Assembly: GCF_029945685.1 (NCBI RefSeq)
Contig: NZ_JAQSDA010000006.1
Location: forward strand, 1-64,000
DNA from: Polaromonas sp.
GTDB lineage: Bacteria; Pseudomonadota; Gammaproteobacteria; Burkholderiales; Burkholderiaceae_C
DNA: 64,000 nt
Direction: 5' to 3'
The position numbers were made by a program, and so were the translations under genes. Shown in pieces: positions 42,300 through 50,810 of this stretch. Every line of letters starts with the position of its first letter. The first letter of the stretch is position 1. Below the pieces are notes generated by a model. That model was not told the origin of the DNA. It saw only the letters and a program-made list of their open reading frames with translations, and did not search any database.

Positions 42300-42565
42300 T
42301 GCAGACTCCTAAAAATAGAAGGATGAGCCCGAAGGACTCAAGATCCTCGCGGGTTATGGCTGCTAGCGCAGCTGCTTGACGAGCATGTGCTCGATCAGAA
42401 ATTCACGCGACAGAGTGCGAATTTCTCATCGATCTCAAGGGGTGCTCATAAAAACTGATGACCGACTTTGGTCACTGGCTCCGTTAAAGGGGAGCTGCCT
42501 CGTTGAACGATTATGGCAGAGAATTCCCCGCAGGTACAGTGACAAATAGGTGCCGCTGGCCAGGG
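42300..42565. other. Intergenic region upstream of DUF3150 gene
   Basis: Between DUF3150 and the nrdJ terminator. It contains an inverted repeat (GAAATTC ... GAATTTC, near 42395-42425) and a GTGACAAAT site near 42538 of the kind seen near the CI-like repressor. No gene was recognised. The shared activator motif is absent. Confidence 0.4.
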
Positions 42566-42607
42566 GCAAAAAAATCCCCAGGGGCCTTTCGGCACACGGG
42601 GGATCTA
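42566..42607 (-). terminator. Terminator after nrdJ
   Basis: On the minus strand a stem of ATCCCC / GGGGAT encloses an inner GCC-GAAA-GGC hairpin and is followed by seven T. It lies about 60 bases past the nrdJ stop. Confidence 0.72.
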
Positions 42608-42667
42608 GGACTCACAGCTTGTCACTCGGCGCAAATTTGGCGATCTTTCTGACCGCCGCACCGCGAT

Positions 42668-45247
42668 TTAGCCGCATGCCCCTATCGACTGGCATGAAGT
42701 ACAGCGTTCGCAGCCGTCCGACCGTATTACGGCATAGGCTCCGCATTCACCACACTTCTTGCCCGGCGTGATCGCGTTGAACACCATTGCTGGTGCCGCG
42801 GCTTCGTCAGCGCTGGTCGCTGCAGCTACCTCTTCAACGGCCGGCGCAGCCAATTTCAGCAAATCCCGCAGAGGAACCTGGTTGCCATCAGCGTCCAGAA
42901 ATCCCCTATTGAAAAGGATCTGCTGTATCGCGTAAGCGAGGGCCCCGACCTCCGAGTCGTGGAACCGTGGGACTTTGCCACCGTCCGCCTTTTCGAAGAC
43001 CCCGTACCTCACCCGCCCGCGGTCCGATTTGACCTGGCGTGCGTCCTGCAGGGCTTTTCCCAGCTGGCCACTACGCGCATTCAGCGACAGCTGGCGCGCA
43101 AAGGATGAAATCCACTCCTGCGGCACGTCGCTCTGGCTGCTCGGGATAAAAATTTCCATGGGCCTTTCGACCAACACGTTCTTTCCATCCACCACGCCAG
43201 GTACCTTCGCGAAGGACACGGACAGGTACATCGACTTGGTGCCGGATTCGGTGATGTAGTGGATCCGGCTGTTCACCGCATCCAGGTCTCCGTCCGGGCG
43301 CCGTTCAAAGATCACCTTCAACGGGTCGACTTCTTTGACTTCTGCTGCCTTGGCCTCTGGCGCGGCCGCGCCGACGCTCAGAACTGCTCCCAGGGTCTTG
43401 TTGGGCCTGTACGTCGCCAGTCCCTTCAAGTTTGCTTTCCAAGCCTGCATGTACAGGTTCTTGAAATCGTCGTACGGATAGTCCTCCGGCACGTTTACCG
43501 TCTTGGAGATCGCCGTATCGATGAATGGCTGCACTGCCGCCATAACAGCCAAATGTTCCGCTGCCGTCATCTCCTGCGCCGTCACGATCGACGGCGGGAT
43601 GCAATCCTTCACGAGGTAAGTTCTCCCGGCCACTTCGAAGCTCGGCTGATAGCCGCTAACAGCATCCAGCAAAGGCGCACGAAGCTCCGGGCTACACACG
43701 GTCTCGAGGAAAACCCGAAACGCATGATCCACGACGCTGTAGTTGACGTGACCGTCTCCAACGCGTTTCTTGCGCGTGTAGGCAAGCGCAAAAGGAGGCT
43801 CAATGCCATTGGAGGCATTGTCCGCAAACGCAAGGCTCACGGTACCGGTGGGCGCGATCGACAGCAAGTGGCTGTTCCGAATGCCGTGGCGATGGATCCT
43901 GCCCTTGAGCGCCTTTGGCAGCCTCGACGCGAACGTTCCCTCTTTCAGGTACTTCTCCGCATCAAACAAGGGGAATGGCCCCTTTTCAATCGCCAGGTCA
44001 ACGGACGCCTCGTAGGCAGCATCGCGCATCATGATGGCAATGTGCCTGGAGAACTCGACTCCTTCCGTCGAGTTGTAGCGAATCCCGAGCATTGCGAGCA
44101 TGTCGCCCAGACCAGTGAACCCCACGCCGATGCGGCGTTTGGCTTCCGACTCTTTGCGCTGCTGCTCGAGCGGCCAATGAGTGACGCTGAGCACGTTGTC
44201 CAGCAGCCTCACTTGCACCTTCACCGCAACCTTGAAGCCTTCGTCGTCGAATGCTGCCTTCGCAGTAAATGCATCGCTGACGAACTTGGGCAAGATGATC
44301 GGTCCCAGGTCACAGCAACCGTACGGAGGCAACGGCTGTTCCGCGCAAGGATTCGTAGCCTCGATGGTCTCGGCGTAGCCCAAGTTGTTATCGAGGTTCA
44401 TAAGGTCCAGAAAAACAATTCCTGGTTCCGCGAAGTCGTAGCACGACTTCATCACAGCGTCCCAGATCTCGACAGCTGGAATTTCACGATAGACCCAAAG
44501 TCCATCGGACTCGCGCAAATAGGCGCCGGCACGCTGCTGTTCAGCAGATGGCTCTGCCTTGTGAACCAAGGGCCACATTTCGTTGGCTTCGACGGCGGCC
44601 ATGAAGCCACCGACGATACCTACGGAAACGTTGAAGTTGTTCCAACGACCGACTTCGCGCTTTGCGGTGATGAACTCCAGAATGTCCGGGTGGCTGATCT
44701 TCATCACACCCATCTGAGCACCACGTCGCGCCCCCGCGCTCTCCACGGTTTTGCATGACGCATCGAACACGTCGATGTACGAGCATGGACCAGACGCGGA
44801 ACTGGCTGTTCCCTTGACCACCGATCCGCGCGGGCGGATTCTGGAAAAGTCGTAGCCAACACCGCCACCGCGACGCATCGTCTCGGCCGCTTCACGAAGG
44901 GCCTCATAAATGCCAGGGTATCCCTCTGCGTCAACACCTTGAATCGCGTCACCTACAGGCTGCACAAAACAATTCGCCAGGGTCGCTTTTATGCCGGTAC
45001 CGGCCGCAGACATGATCCGTCCAGCGCCAATGGCGCCGCGCATCATGTTCTCGAAGAACACGCGCTCAAACTTCTCGCGCAACTCCGGTTGCTCGGCCTG
45101 GGCAACACCCTTGGCCACGCGCGCGAAGATCTCTGTCTCAGTGGACTCATCGCCCTTCGCGTATTTCTCCAGCAGGACGTCAATCGACACTTGCTGTGGC
45201 GCCATGGCGGCGACCTGCAGAACTCTCATAGAAGGCTCTGACTTCAT
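42668..45247 (-). CDS. nrdJ: Adenosylcobalamin-dependent ribonucleotide reductase (class II)
   Basis: An 859-residue NrdJ from ATG 45247, chosen because AAAGGAGATA precedes it; the frame extends upstream without a ribosome site. Features include the first catalytic Cys region (LANCFVQPVGD), the loop NPCAEQPLPPYGCCDLG, the radical-site region GIRNSHLLSIAPTGTVSLAFADNASNGIEPPF, and a C-terminal Cys cluster (CGECGAYAVIRSDGCERC) likely for redox transfer. It converts ribonucleotides to deoxyribonucleotides using B12, without oxygen dependence. On a plasmid it may supply dNTPs during replication after transfer. It is flanked by its own terminator and an upstream hairpin, so it is likely monocistronic. 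Confidence 0.93.
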   Translation of the reverse strand: MKSEPSMRVLQVAAMAPQQVSIDVLLEKYAKGDESTETEIFARVAKGVAQAEQPELREKFERVFFENMMRGAIGAGRIMSAAGTGIKATLANCFVQPVGDAIQGVDAEGYPGIYEALREAAETMRRGGGVGYDFSRIRPRGSVVKGTASSASGPCSYIDVFDASCKTVESAGARRGAQMGVMKISHPDILEFITAKREVGRWNNFNVSVGIVGGFMAAVEANEMWPLVHKAEPSAEQQRAGAYLRESDGLWVYREIPAVEIWDAVMKSCYDFAEPGIVFLDLMNLDNNLGYAETIEATNPCAEQPLPPYGCCDLGPIILPKFVSDAFTAKAAFDDEGFKVAVKVQVRLLDNVLSVTHWPLEQQRKESEAKRRIGVGFTGLGDMLAMLGIRYNSTEGVEFSRHIAIMMRDAAYEASVDLAIEKGPFPLFDAEKYLKEGTFASRLPKALKGRIHRHGIRNSHLLSIAPTGTVSLAFADNASNGIEPPFALAYTRKKRVGDGHVNYSVVDHAFRVFLETVCSPELRAPLLDAVSGYQPSFEVAGRTYLVKDCIPPSIVTAQEMTAAEHLAVMAAVQPFIDTAISKTVNVPEDYPYDDFKNLYMQAWKANLKGLATYRPNKTLGAVLSVGAAAPEAKAAEVKEVDPLKVIFERRPDGDLDAVNSRIHYITESGTKSMYLSVSFAKVPGVVDGKNVLVERPMEIFIPSSQSDVPQEWISSFARQLSLNARSGQLGKALQDARQVKSDRGRVRYGVFEKADGGKVPRFHDSEVGALAYAIQQILFNRGFLDADGNQVPLRDLLKLAAPAVEEVAAATSADEAAAPAMVFNAITPGKKCGECGAYAVIRSDGCERCTSCQSIGACG

Positions 45248-45557
45248 AACTATCTCCTTTGAAAAATGTGGTGGAACACTGAACTTCGCCGCAGCGAACT
45301 CAGTTGTCCCGAGGACGCTCTGGTGAAACCATTGCGTTTGGCTGAAAACATCAGCTTTGGAGTGCATGACTGCACAACACTCAGCGAGAAGCGCTCGGCG
45401 AACGTCTCTTGATGAGTGGGCTGTGTGGTTTTCGGATACGAGAGCGCAGGGGCGCTAAAGGGCAGTCTTTCGACTTGGCTACACACGTTGGTGGCAGCTG
45501 CATGAATTTTAGTCAATCTGGCAAGGCTTTGCAACCATGCCGGTTTTCGGTGAAATT
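45248..45557. other. nrdJ leader region
   Basis: This 310-base region precedes nrdJ on the minus strand. I looked for a cobalamin riboswitch (B12-box) and saw no convincing one. A promoter is expected here, since the hairpin at 45558-45594 separates it from the upstream genes. No gene recognised. Confidence 0.4.
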
Positions 45558-45594
45558 CCTTTCCTCTGGACTCGTTTTAAGTCCAGAGGAAAGG
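45558..45594 (-). terminator. Strong hairpin between KTSC remnant and nrdJ (probable terminator)
   Basis: A perfect 15-base-pair stem (CCTTTCCTCTGGACT and its complement) with a seven-base CGTTTTA loop. Only a short AATTT follows on the minus strand, so classic termination is not assured; the stem strength still suggests termination or RNA stabilisation. It follows the end of the shifted KTSC frame by 20 bases. Confidence 0.6.
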
Positions 45595-45613
45595 GGTTAC
45601 CCCCTCCCCTCCG

Positions 45614-45923
45614 TTACCGCGGAAAAACCGGGATGCTCCCATCGCCAGCGACGAGAGCCCAATTGATAGCCACAACATTGACGGTGCGGCTTAGTCGATC
45701 AAATTCTTCCTTGAAAAATGACTCGGTGATGGTCTGCACCTCAAAAGTGCCCTTGACCGCCCGATTGAGGTAGCTGCCGGCGGCAGCCTGCAGCTACCAA
45801 GGACCTCGCGACGCCAATTGGCACTTTGAGGTATTTATAACAAGCCTTGCTGTTGAACTTCACCAGCAGGCACCGTGCAAGGCTGTCATAAACCACCGAA
45901 TGGAGGTTCGACGAGTCAACCAT
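45614..45923 (-). pseudogene. KTSC-domain protein gene with frame break
   Basis: From ATG 45923 the frame encodes the start of a KTSC domain (DSSNLHSVVYDSLARCLLVKFN...CYKYLKVPIGVARSLVAAG). It then runs into an apparent ten-base insertion near 45780-45790 and ends at 45741. In the +1 frame the expected continuation GSYLNRAVKGTFEVQTIT is present and runs on to a TAA at 45614. So the intact protein would have about 100 residues. The break lies in an inverted repeat (GGTAGCTGC...GCAGCTACC). KTSC domains are small folds of unknown role often found with DNA-processing genes. It is downstream of the SSB-like gene. Confidence 0.65.
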
Positions 45924-45945
45924 GGTGGAAAACGAACCGCCCATG

Positions 45946-46257
45946 CTATGGACGCTTCACTTGGCCGAAGCTGATGTCCTGCACCAGAATCTTGACCACC
46001 GCCAGTTGCTGCTCGCCAGACATGACGATTTCCTGCACGAGAGTCCCCTTCACGGTGACCCGTTGCGTCTTCGCGCCGCGCTCTGCAACCGACTCGGCAA
46101 GAGCGCCCTCGGCGCGGCAGCGCCACATGGAGCGGCCAGGCTCATCGCCTGACAACACACTGTGTGCGATGTTGAACTCGCACACGACACCCTTCTTGCC
46201 TTCAAGAAGAACCGGCTTTTCAGTCAGTTCCCCTTCCATGACGAGAACGTTGATCAT
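45946..46257 (-). CDS. SSB/PriB-like single-stranded DNA-binding protein
   Basis: A 103-residue protein from ATG 46257 that overlaps the upstream stop (ATGA). The OB-fold pattern MINVLVMEGELTEKPVLLEGKKGVVCEFNIAHSV and KGTLVQEIVMSGEQQLAVVKILVQDISF resembles SSB and other small OB-fold proteins. The acidic C-terminal tip of true SSB (DDDIPF) is missing, so it cannot recruit partners that way. A longer frame to 46404 lies in the upstream gene. It probably coats plasmid ssDNA during or after transfer. Confidence 0.7.
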   Translation of the reverse strand: MINVLVMEGELTEKPVLLEGKKGVVCEFNIAHSVLSGDEPGRSMWRCRAEGALAESVAERGAKTQRVTVKGTLVQEIVMSGEQQLAVVKILVQDISFGQVKRP

Positions 46258-47180
46258 GGCAGCACCAGAATGGTGAAGCAGTTCTTCTGCGAACGACCGC
46301 CAGTCGGGTTGCTTGTCGGAAGGCTTCCGTGACTTTGAATAGCCAACTTGTCGCCAATTCGGCACATCGATTCCACGATCCCCCGCTCGAGGTCGGTGCC
46401 CCACACACGGTGAGGCTTTCCTTCGTTCGGCTTGTCAATCAACTCGAGGTCGACGCAATACTGATCGAAGGTCCGATCGCCGATCGTTCGCGGCTCCATC
46501 CCGTATTTCACGAGGATTCCACGCACCTCTTCTTCGACGACCGGCCGCGGCCGGGGCGTTTTAGGAGCAGCGGGCGCTGCAGGTTTGACGGCCGGTACCG
46601 CCTGCTGGGCAGCTTGGGCAGGTTTCGGCGTCTCCGGGGCCTTTGGAGGGGCCACGGTTGCCACCGGGGGCATCGTCGAGACCACCTTGGGGGCGGCAGG
46701 CTTTGAAGCCGCGCTGCGCGCCGCCTGAATTCCGAATTGCGTGCCAGCGGTGCGGTTGCGCAGCCAGGACTCAAAGTCCCGGACGCTGACTTCCATCATC
46801 GTGGCCGGTGTGTCGCCTGATCCCATTTTCAGGGGAGCGAACGGGACTCGGCTCAAGCCGACAGATGTCCGCAGGAGCGGGTTCAAAAAGGTGACCTCGC
46901 GATAGACCATCCTGGTGTCCAGGTACAGCCACAGTTTGATCTGGGCCAACACGCGCCCTCGACTGTCCACGATGGGACGCGAGGTGATATCGGCCTCCCG
47001 ATACGCCGAGAAGTCTGTGTACGCCTTTGACGGGCTAGCGGACCGAAGGATCAGCTTGCGCTCATTCACTTTCGTGATGTGAGCGATAACCGGGCCCACC
47101 GCAAATGCGGCGACCCGGAACAGCATTTCGAAGAATGCTGACGTGGTCGTAAGACCAATCGAAAGTGACTTTGTGGTCAT
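46254..47180 (-). CDS. Membrane-associated plasmid protein with relaxase/primase-accessory-like C-terminus
   Basis: A 308-residue protein. The N-terminal part has a hydrophobic segment (FFEMLFRVAAFAVGPVIAHI), the middle (about 160-225) is a Pro/Ala-rich linker and the C-terminal part (about 235-300) has DQYCVDLELIDKPNEGKPHRVWGTDLERGIVESMCRIGDKLAI. The WGxDLE...GDK pattern resembles a small domain found in relaxase/primase proteins such as TraC. It overlaps the CobS-like stop (ATGA) and the SSB start, so the three are coupled. Possibly a DNA-processing accessory. Confidence 0.55.
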   Translation of the reverse strand: MTTKSLSIGLTTTSAFFEMLFRVAAFAVGPVIAHITKVNERKLILRSASPSKAYTDFSAYREADITSRPIVDSRGRVLAQIKLWLYLDTRMVYREVTFLNPLLRTSVGLSRVPFAPLKMGSGDTPATMMEVSVRDFESWLRNRTAGTQFGIQAARSAASKPAAPKVVSTMPPVATVAPPKAPETPKPAQAAQQAVPAVKPAAPAAPKTPRPRPVVEEEVRGILVKYGMEPRTIGDRTFDQYCVDLELIDKPNEGKPHRVWGTDLERGIVESMCRIGDKLAIQSHGSLPTSNPTGGRSQKNCFTILVLP

Positions 47181-48217
47181 GGTTGCGTGTTTTCAGGTGT
47201 GATGCCCGTAGCCAGCCGGAACGCCTCGTGGAGGGCCGACCGTACCTCGGGGCGTTGGCGGTTCGCGAGAACCGTGTCCAGCGCCATGTACAGCGGCTGC
47301 AGCGGGGCGTTGCCCTGCTGATAGGCGCGTGCGTACAAGACGGTCCATTTCGCCATCCGAGCGGAACACCGCACGGACATCGTGCACGGGAGTGCGCCCG
47401 CGTTGTCGTTTTCGCCCATGTAGGCTTTACGAACCGCGGCAGCTCCCTGCGCTACGGCAATGGCGATATTCTCGATCTCGCCGGCGTTGAGGTTGGGCGC
47501 GGCCAAAGACTTTTTGATGACGTCCACTTCCACATCCTGGTCAGGATACTTTGTGAGGACATCGACAAATCGGTCGTCGTTGGCCAGATCCTGGTTCTGC
47601 CGTCCGTTATAGCCGGCGGTCTTCGGATTGATGGTCACAAACACCCGAAACCCGGGCGCTGGGACAATCGTCTCGCCTGTCTCGGGAATGGTGTACTGAC
47701 GCCCCTCGAGGAAGGCGTTCAACCCGGTCGCTTCCCCAGGGTCGAGGACGTTGTACTCGTCGACGAGCACTGACATTCCATTTCGTGCGGCCATGGTGAC
47801 AGGGCCATCACGCCAATAGACGCCGTTCGGACCGGGGAAGAATCCCCCGATAACGTCACGGCTGCTCAACTGTGGGTTTGCACCCAAGGTGATGAGCGGC
47901 AAGTTGAGTGCCGCGTGGAAACTGAACACCGCCTCGGTCTTGCCGGTGCCGGTATGGCCAATCAGCTTCAGGCAGGTGTCGCCCGAGAACCAAAACAGCA
48001 CCATCGTTTTGATGAGCTCCGGATCCCAAACATAGTTTTTGTCACCCCGAGGTGTCTTGATGGTGGGCGTATCCCACGGCTTGTCAAAACCTGTGATCGG
48101 GTGCCCGAAGGGGACCGGAAAGACGTCCGACGCCTTGTAGGTCATGAAGGCCGGTTGCGCGACCTGTTGTTCCGCAGCCGGAGTTTCCTCTGGAGCGATC
48201 ATTGTTTCAGCACTCAT
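47177..48217 (-). CDS. CobS/MoxR-like AAA+ ATPase
   Basis: A 346-residue AAA+ protein with Walker A GHTGTGKTEAV (about residues 83-93), Walker B region (MSVLVDEYNVLDPG) and sensor-like FVTINPKT. The layout matches MoxR/CobS AAA_5 ATPases (YxxGPNGVYWRDGP loop). It pairs conceptually with the CobT-like VWA protein at 39320 and the DUF3150 protein. It overlaps the neighbours at both ends (11 bases and 4 bases). The substrate is unknown; MoxR-VWA pairs typically remodel or insert metal into partner proteins. Confidence 0.8.
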   Translation of the reverse strand: MSAETMIAPEETPAAEQQVAQPAFMTYKASDVFPVPFGHPITGFDKPWDTPTIKTPRGDKNYVWDPELIKTMVLFWFSGDTCLKLIGHTGTGKTEAVFSFHAALNLPLITLGANPQLSSRDVIGGFFPGPNGVYWRDGPVTMAARNGMSVLVDEYNVLDPGEATGLNAFLEGRQYTIPETGETIVPAPGFRVFVTINPKTAGYNGRQNQDLANDDRFVDVLTKYPDQDVEVDVIKKSLAAPNLNAGEIENIAIAVAQGAAAVRKAYMGENDNAGALPCTMSVRCSARMAKWTVLYARAYQQGNAPLQPLYMALDTVLANRQRPEVRSALHEAFRLATGITPENTQP

Positions 48218-48881
48218 TGGTGCTCCTTTTGTTGGCGCAATCGACAGCCGAGGCTATCGCGTTGCGACGGAAAGATTGGTATTCCCCTGACTTGATCTTG
48301 GCTTCGGTTTCGCGAAGGAGTGTCGTCAGGGAGGCATTCACGCCGGCACGCAGTTCATCTGGGTCGTAACCCAAAATCTTGCAGCACCAGGTGAACGGGA
48401 ATGAGGTCTGCTTAACGCCGGAGATCATGTCCTTCGTAGGCGGTGGCCAGGCGTAGAGACTTCGATCTTCGAGAAACATCCATTCGAGTGTGTCGATCTT
48501 TTCATCGACCCCACCCACGTCAGCAAGGCATTCAAGTACCGTTTCAAAGAAACAGGCAACGAATTTGAAAGGGTTGACGATCAACGCTTCGATGTCCGCC
48601 GCTTTGTCATTCAAACTCGGTTCGTTGGTGACAACGAACTCGATTTCGACTTGTGCGGTTTTCTGTTCCTCGATCTCCCTGAGCAGCTTTTCACCCTTTG
48701 GGGTGAAGATTGGCCGTTTGAGAATTTCGAGGTGAAGCGGTTTGAGGTTTGTGTGGTCGAGAACATACGCGAGTCTTCGTCGCTGTTGCTCTTCGATTAC
48801 GTTTAGCACCTCTTCGTCATCCGCGTGGAATGAGAATGCTTGCTGAGTGAGCGAGGCCGGCAATAGTTGCGGCTTCGTCAC
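48207..48881 (-). CDS. Conserved plasmid protein of unknown function
   Basis: A 224-residue soluble protein. Notable segments are NVIEEQQRRRLAYVLDHTNLKPLH (helical N-terminus), FVACFFETVLECLADVG and a Trp/Tyr-rich part (WMFLEDRSLYAWPPPTKD). The C-terminal helix includes RRNAIASAVDCANKR. Its end overlaps the CobS-like start, so it is co-translated with that ATPase and may be its partner or regulator. No known family is recognised. Confidence 0.55.
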   Translation of the reverse strand: MTKPQLLPASLTQQAFSFHADDEEVLNVIEEQQRRRLAYVLDHTNLKPLHLEILKRPIFTPKGEKLLREIEEQKTAQVEIEFVVTNEPSLNDKAADIEALIVNPFKFVACFFETVLECLADVGGVDEKIDTLEWMFLEDRSLYAWPPPTKDMISGVKQTSFPFTWCCKILGYDPDELRAGVNASLTTLLRETEAKIKSGEYQSFRRNAIASAVDCANKRSTNEC

Positions 48882-49021
48882 GGGTACTCCTACGAGTAGT
48901 AGGTCAGGCTGGACTTCAAAATCGGGTGGCGCCAGCTATGCCATCTTCCCGAATTCTTGTATCGAATACTTTTGGATGAAAACATCGTGTTCATCAAGAA
49001 ATACTCATCGCGCAAAGAGGC

Positions 49022-49049
49022 TTGTTCAAGCGCCGAAGCGCTTGAACAA
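49022..49049 (-). terminator. Perfect hairpin after the 49.1 kb gene
   Basis: A 12-base-pair stem (TTGTTCAAGCGC with its complement), which on the minus strand has the stable TTCG loop. It is 13 bases after the stop codon. The following T-tract is short (CTCTTT), so intrinsic termination is moderately supported. Confidence 0.55.
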
Positions 49050-49062
49050 TTCCAGACCATCG

Positions 49063-49368
49063 TCAAATGATGACGGTCTCGCCTTCTGCCACAGCAGCAA
49101 GCACCTCGCGGTAGTCTTTGCTGATGGCACGATTCTCAGAGAGGTCGCGGACGACTTCGCTGAAACCTGCTTCGCAGAGTTCTTCTGCAACCTGGGCCAC
49201 TTGCCCCAAAGGGAGCTCGTGGATCCAGCGCGGCTGGGCTGCGTACATCCCTGCCACAAGGCCCGGCGTTTTGCGGGCGGCTTTCTCGATTGCCGTTGCA
49301 CGAATTTTGTGCTGGGCAGTTGCTTGAAAGTGGCTGGTGAGAGCCAGTTGGTTGAAATCGATGTTCAT
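49063..49368 (-). CDS. Small hypothetical protein
   Basis: A 101-residue soluble, mainly helical protein (ALTSHFQATAQHKIRATAIEKAARKTPG ... GQVAQVAEELCEAGFSEVVRDLSENR). It has its own downstream hairpin, so it is probably a single unit. The fold might be a small DNA- or protein-binding helical bundle, but no family is recognised. Confidence 0.5.
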   Translation of the reverse strand: MNIDFNQLALTSHFQATAQHKIRATAIEKAARKTPGLVAGMYAAQPRWIHELPLGQVAQVAEELCEAGFSEVVRDLSENRAISKDYREVLAAVAEGETVII

Positions 49369-49482
49369 GATGCTTCCGATCTTTGGGGGAAAAAAGGGGC
49401 ACCACTCCAGAAGGGAGGATGACTCCCAGCGGGGTTGAAAAAATTGGCGAGGTAAGCCGTGAGGCCTATTCGACAGTGACGC

Positions 49483-49617
49483 TTACTTTGCTTGTTCCAG
49501 AGCAGCTTCAATGTTCGCGGCGCGGGAACTGTGGCTGTTAGCCGAAGAAACCGAAACGCTTTTGAAAGCCGAAACCGAAACGAACGCGATCAGGGCCAAC
49601 ACGATGATAGTTTTCAT
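49483..49617 (-). CDS. Tiny secreted or membrane peptide
   Basis: A 44-residue protein too short for usual gene calling. ATG 49617 follows an AGGAG site at seven bases. The N-terminus is a signal/anchor (KTIIVLALIAFVSVSAF) and the remainder is Ser/Ala-rich, ending in IEAALEQAK. It lies alone, upstream of the 49.1 kb gene. The ribosome site and signal-like sequence support expression. Function unknown. Confidence 0.5.
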   Translation of the reverse strand: MKTIIVLALIAFVSVSAFKSVSVSSANSHSSRAANIEAALEQAK

Positions 49618-49923
49618 CAAAATACTCCTAGAGCTACCAACAATGTTGGTGAAAAACTCATCGCTTTCACGACGAGGATTAAAAGCAAACGCTGTTTAGG
49701 CATCTGCACAGGCTGTTCACGCACAGCTATCGTCACCGGCTTTCGCTGGAGAGAAAATTTAGCATTGGGTCCTATTGCAAGACACAAGGCGAATTTCACT
49801 CAGGCAGGGGAAACTGGAACGGAGGGTATCAATGGCAGAGCGCCGTTGAATCAGGGCGGGACTATTGACGAGTGGCGCCGCACACGACCGCTTTCGCGAT
49901 GAAGTGGAATTTACCACGTTTCC
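49618..49923. other. Intergenic region upstream of the tiny peptide gene
   Basis: Lies between the PRTRC terminator and the 44-residue peptide gene. It should contain that gene's minus-strand promoter. No repeat or conserved element of note and no gene with a ribosome site were seen. Confidence 0.4.
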
Positions 49924-49969
49924 AAGAAAAGGGGGAGGTGCATTACGCACCTCCCCCAATCTTTTTTTT
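49924..49969. terminator. Bidirectional Rho-independent terminator after PRTRC operon
   Basis: A perfect 11-base-pair stem (GGGGGAGGTGC and complement) with ATTAC loop. The plus-strand side is followed by eight T; the minus side by TTTTCTT. On the minus strand it directly follows the thiF stop. Confidence 0.88.
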
Positions 49970-50810
49970 AAGCTCTTGTCACTCGCTTGGAATTACGTCC
50001 CTGCGGTGCCGGCTTGTTAGCGCGCAGCCGGATATGCTTCTTCGCATCGCCATACCCGAACCGCGCCCATGCTTTCTCGCACACCGGCAGCGAGGTGCAG
50101 CGACCAGTCTCGAGATTTACGAACACCCCGTGGAAGCTGATCTTGTGGTGCCGCAGCAAGTCCCACAGCATGGCCATCCCGTGGCTTACCAGCGTCCTGT
50201 TGATGAACAGGCTCTGGCGGGCCAGGGCCTCTGCAAGGGAGCAGCTAGGCCCCTCATCGGGATCGACCACCTGCGGATCCATCACCTCGGGGAAAAGCTC
50301 CCCGACGTGGGGTAACGTACCCCCATTGGTCTTCCGGTTGCCGCCGACGACTTGGCCAAGGATGGCCTGGCCGTCTTTCGCCCTGTTTCCGAAGTCCAGG
50401 TAGTAGGACCCGCTCGGGCCCCGCTCCATGGCCCGCATGATGCTCAGCCGGGCCTTTCTGGTATCGACCGCGCCGATCACGATGTCAAAGGCCAGCGTAT
50501 CTGACATGGCCACCTTGTCCGGACACGAGGTCCAGTCGGTACCCATCGTCATGTTCACTCTTTGGACGAGAACATCAGACTTGAATTGACCTAGATCCGC
50601 CGGGAAGAACCACTGGCGACCTATGTTCGACTCGCTCACTCGATCATCGTCGTAGACAGTGACGCTGAGTCCGCCGGGGTGGCCAAGCTTGACCAACGCA
50701 TAGTGCATTTGCGCCAAGGCCGTAACGACCTGAGAGCCTGTTCCACCGGCCCCAACGAGAGCGACCGAGATCGTCTTCTGCAGGAGGCGTGGATTGATGA
50801 CATGTTCCAT
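49968..50810 (-). CDS. PRTRC system ThiF-family (E1-like) adenylating enzyme
   Basis: A 280-residue E1-like protein from ATG 50810, which has an ideal GGAGGTGATT ribosome site inside the end of the previous gene. The Rossmann ATP site reads VALVGAGGTGSQ (about residues 16-27). The DDDRVSESNIGRQWF segment includes the conserved Asp and Arg, and QFKSDVL the Lys. A Cys in DEGPSCSLAEALARQSLFIN is the likely thioester Cys. In PRTRC cassettes this enzyme is expected to activate the ubiquitin-like protein C. It is the last gene of the B-A-ThiF operon. Confidence 0.9.
   Translation of the reverse strand: MEHVINPRLLQKTISVALVGAGGTGSQVVTALAQMHYALVKLGHPGGLSVTVYDDDRVSESNIGRQWFFPADLGQFKSDVLVQRVNMTMGTDWTSCPDKVAMSDTLAFDIVIGAVDTRKARLSIMRAMERGPSGSYYLDFGNRAKDGQAILGQVVGGNRKTNGGTLPHVGELFPEVMDPQVVDPDEGPSCSLAEALARQSLFINRTLVSHGMAMLWDLLRHHKISFHGVFVNLETGRCTSLPVCEKAWARFGYGDAKKHIRLRANKPAPQGRNSKRVTRA

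Noticed and set aside
43259-44758. Long 499-codon plus-strand frame
   Set aside because: Antisense to nrdJ; composition follows from GC-rich third positions, no domain or ribosome site.
42668-45367. 899-codon reading of nrdJ starting at 45367
   Set aside because: The ATG at 45247 has an AAAGGAGATA ribosome site, and the upstream part has no match to NrdJ.
45248-45557. Cobalamin riboswitch upstream of nrdJ
   Set aside because: No recognisable B12-box or conserved core in the minus-strand leader.
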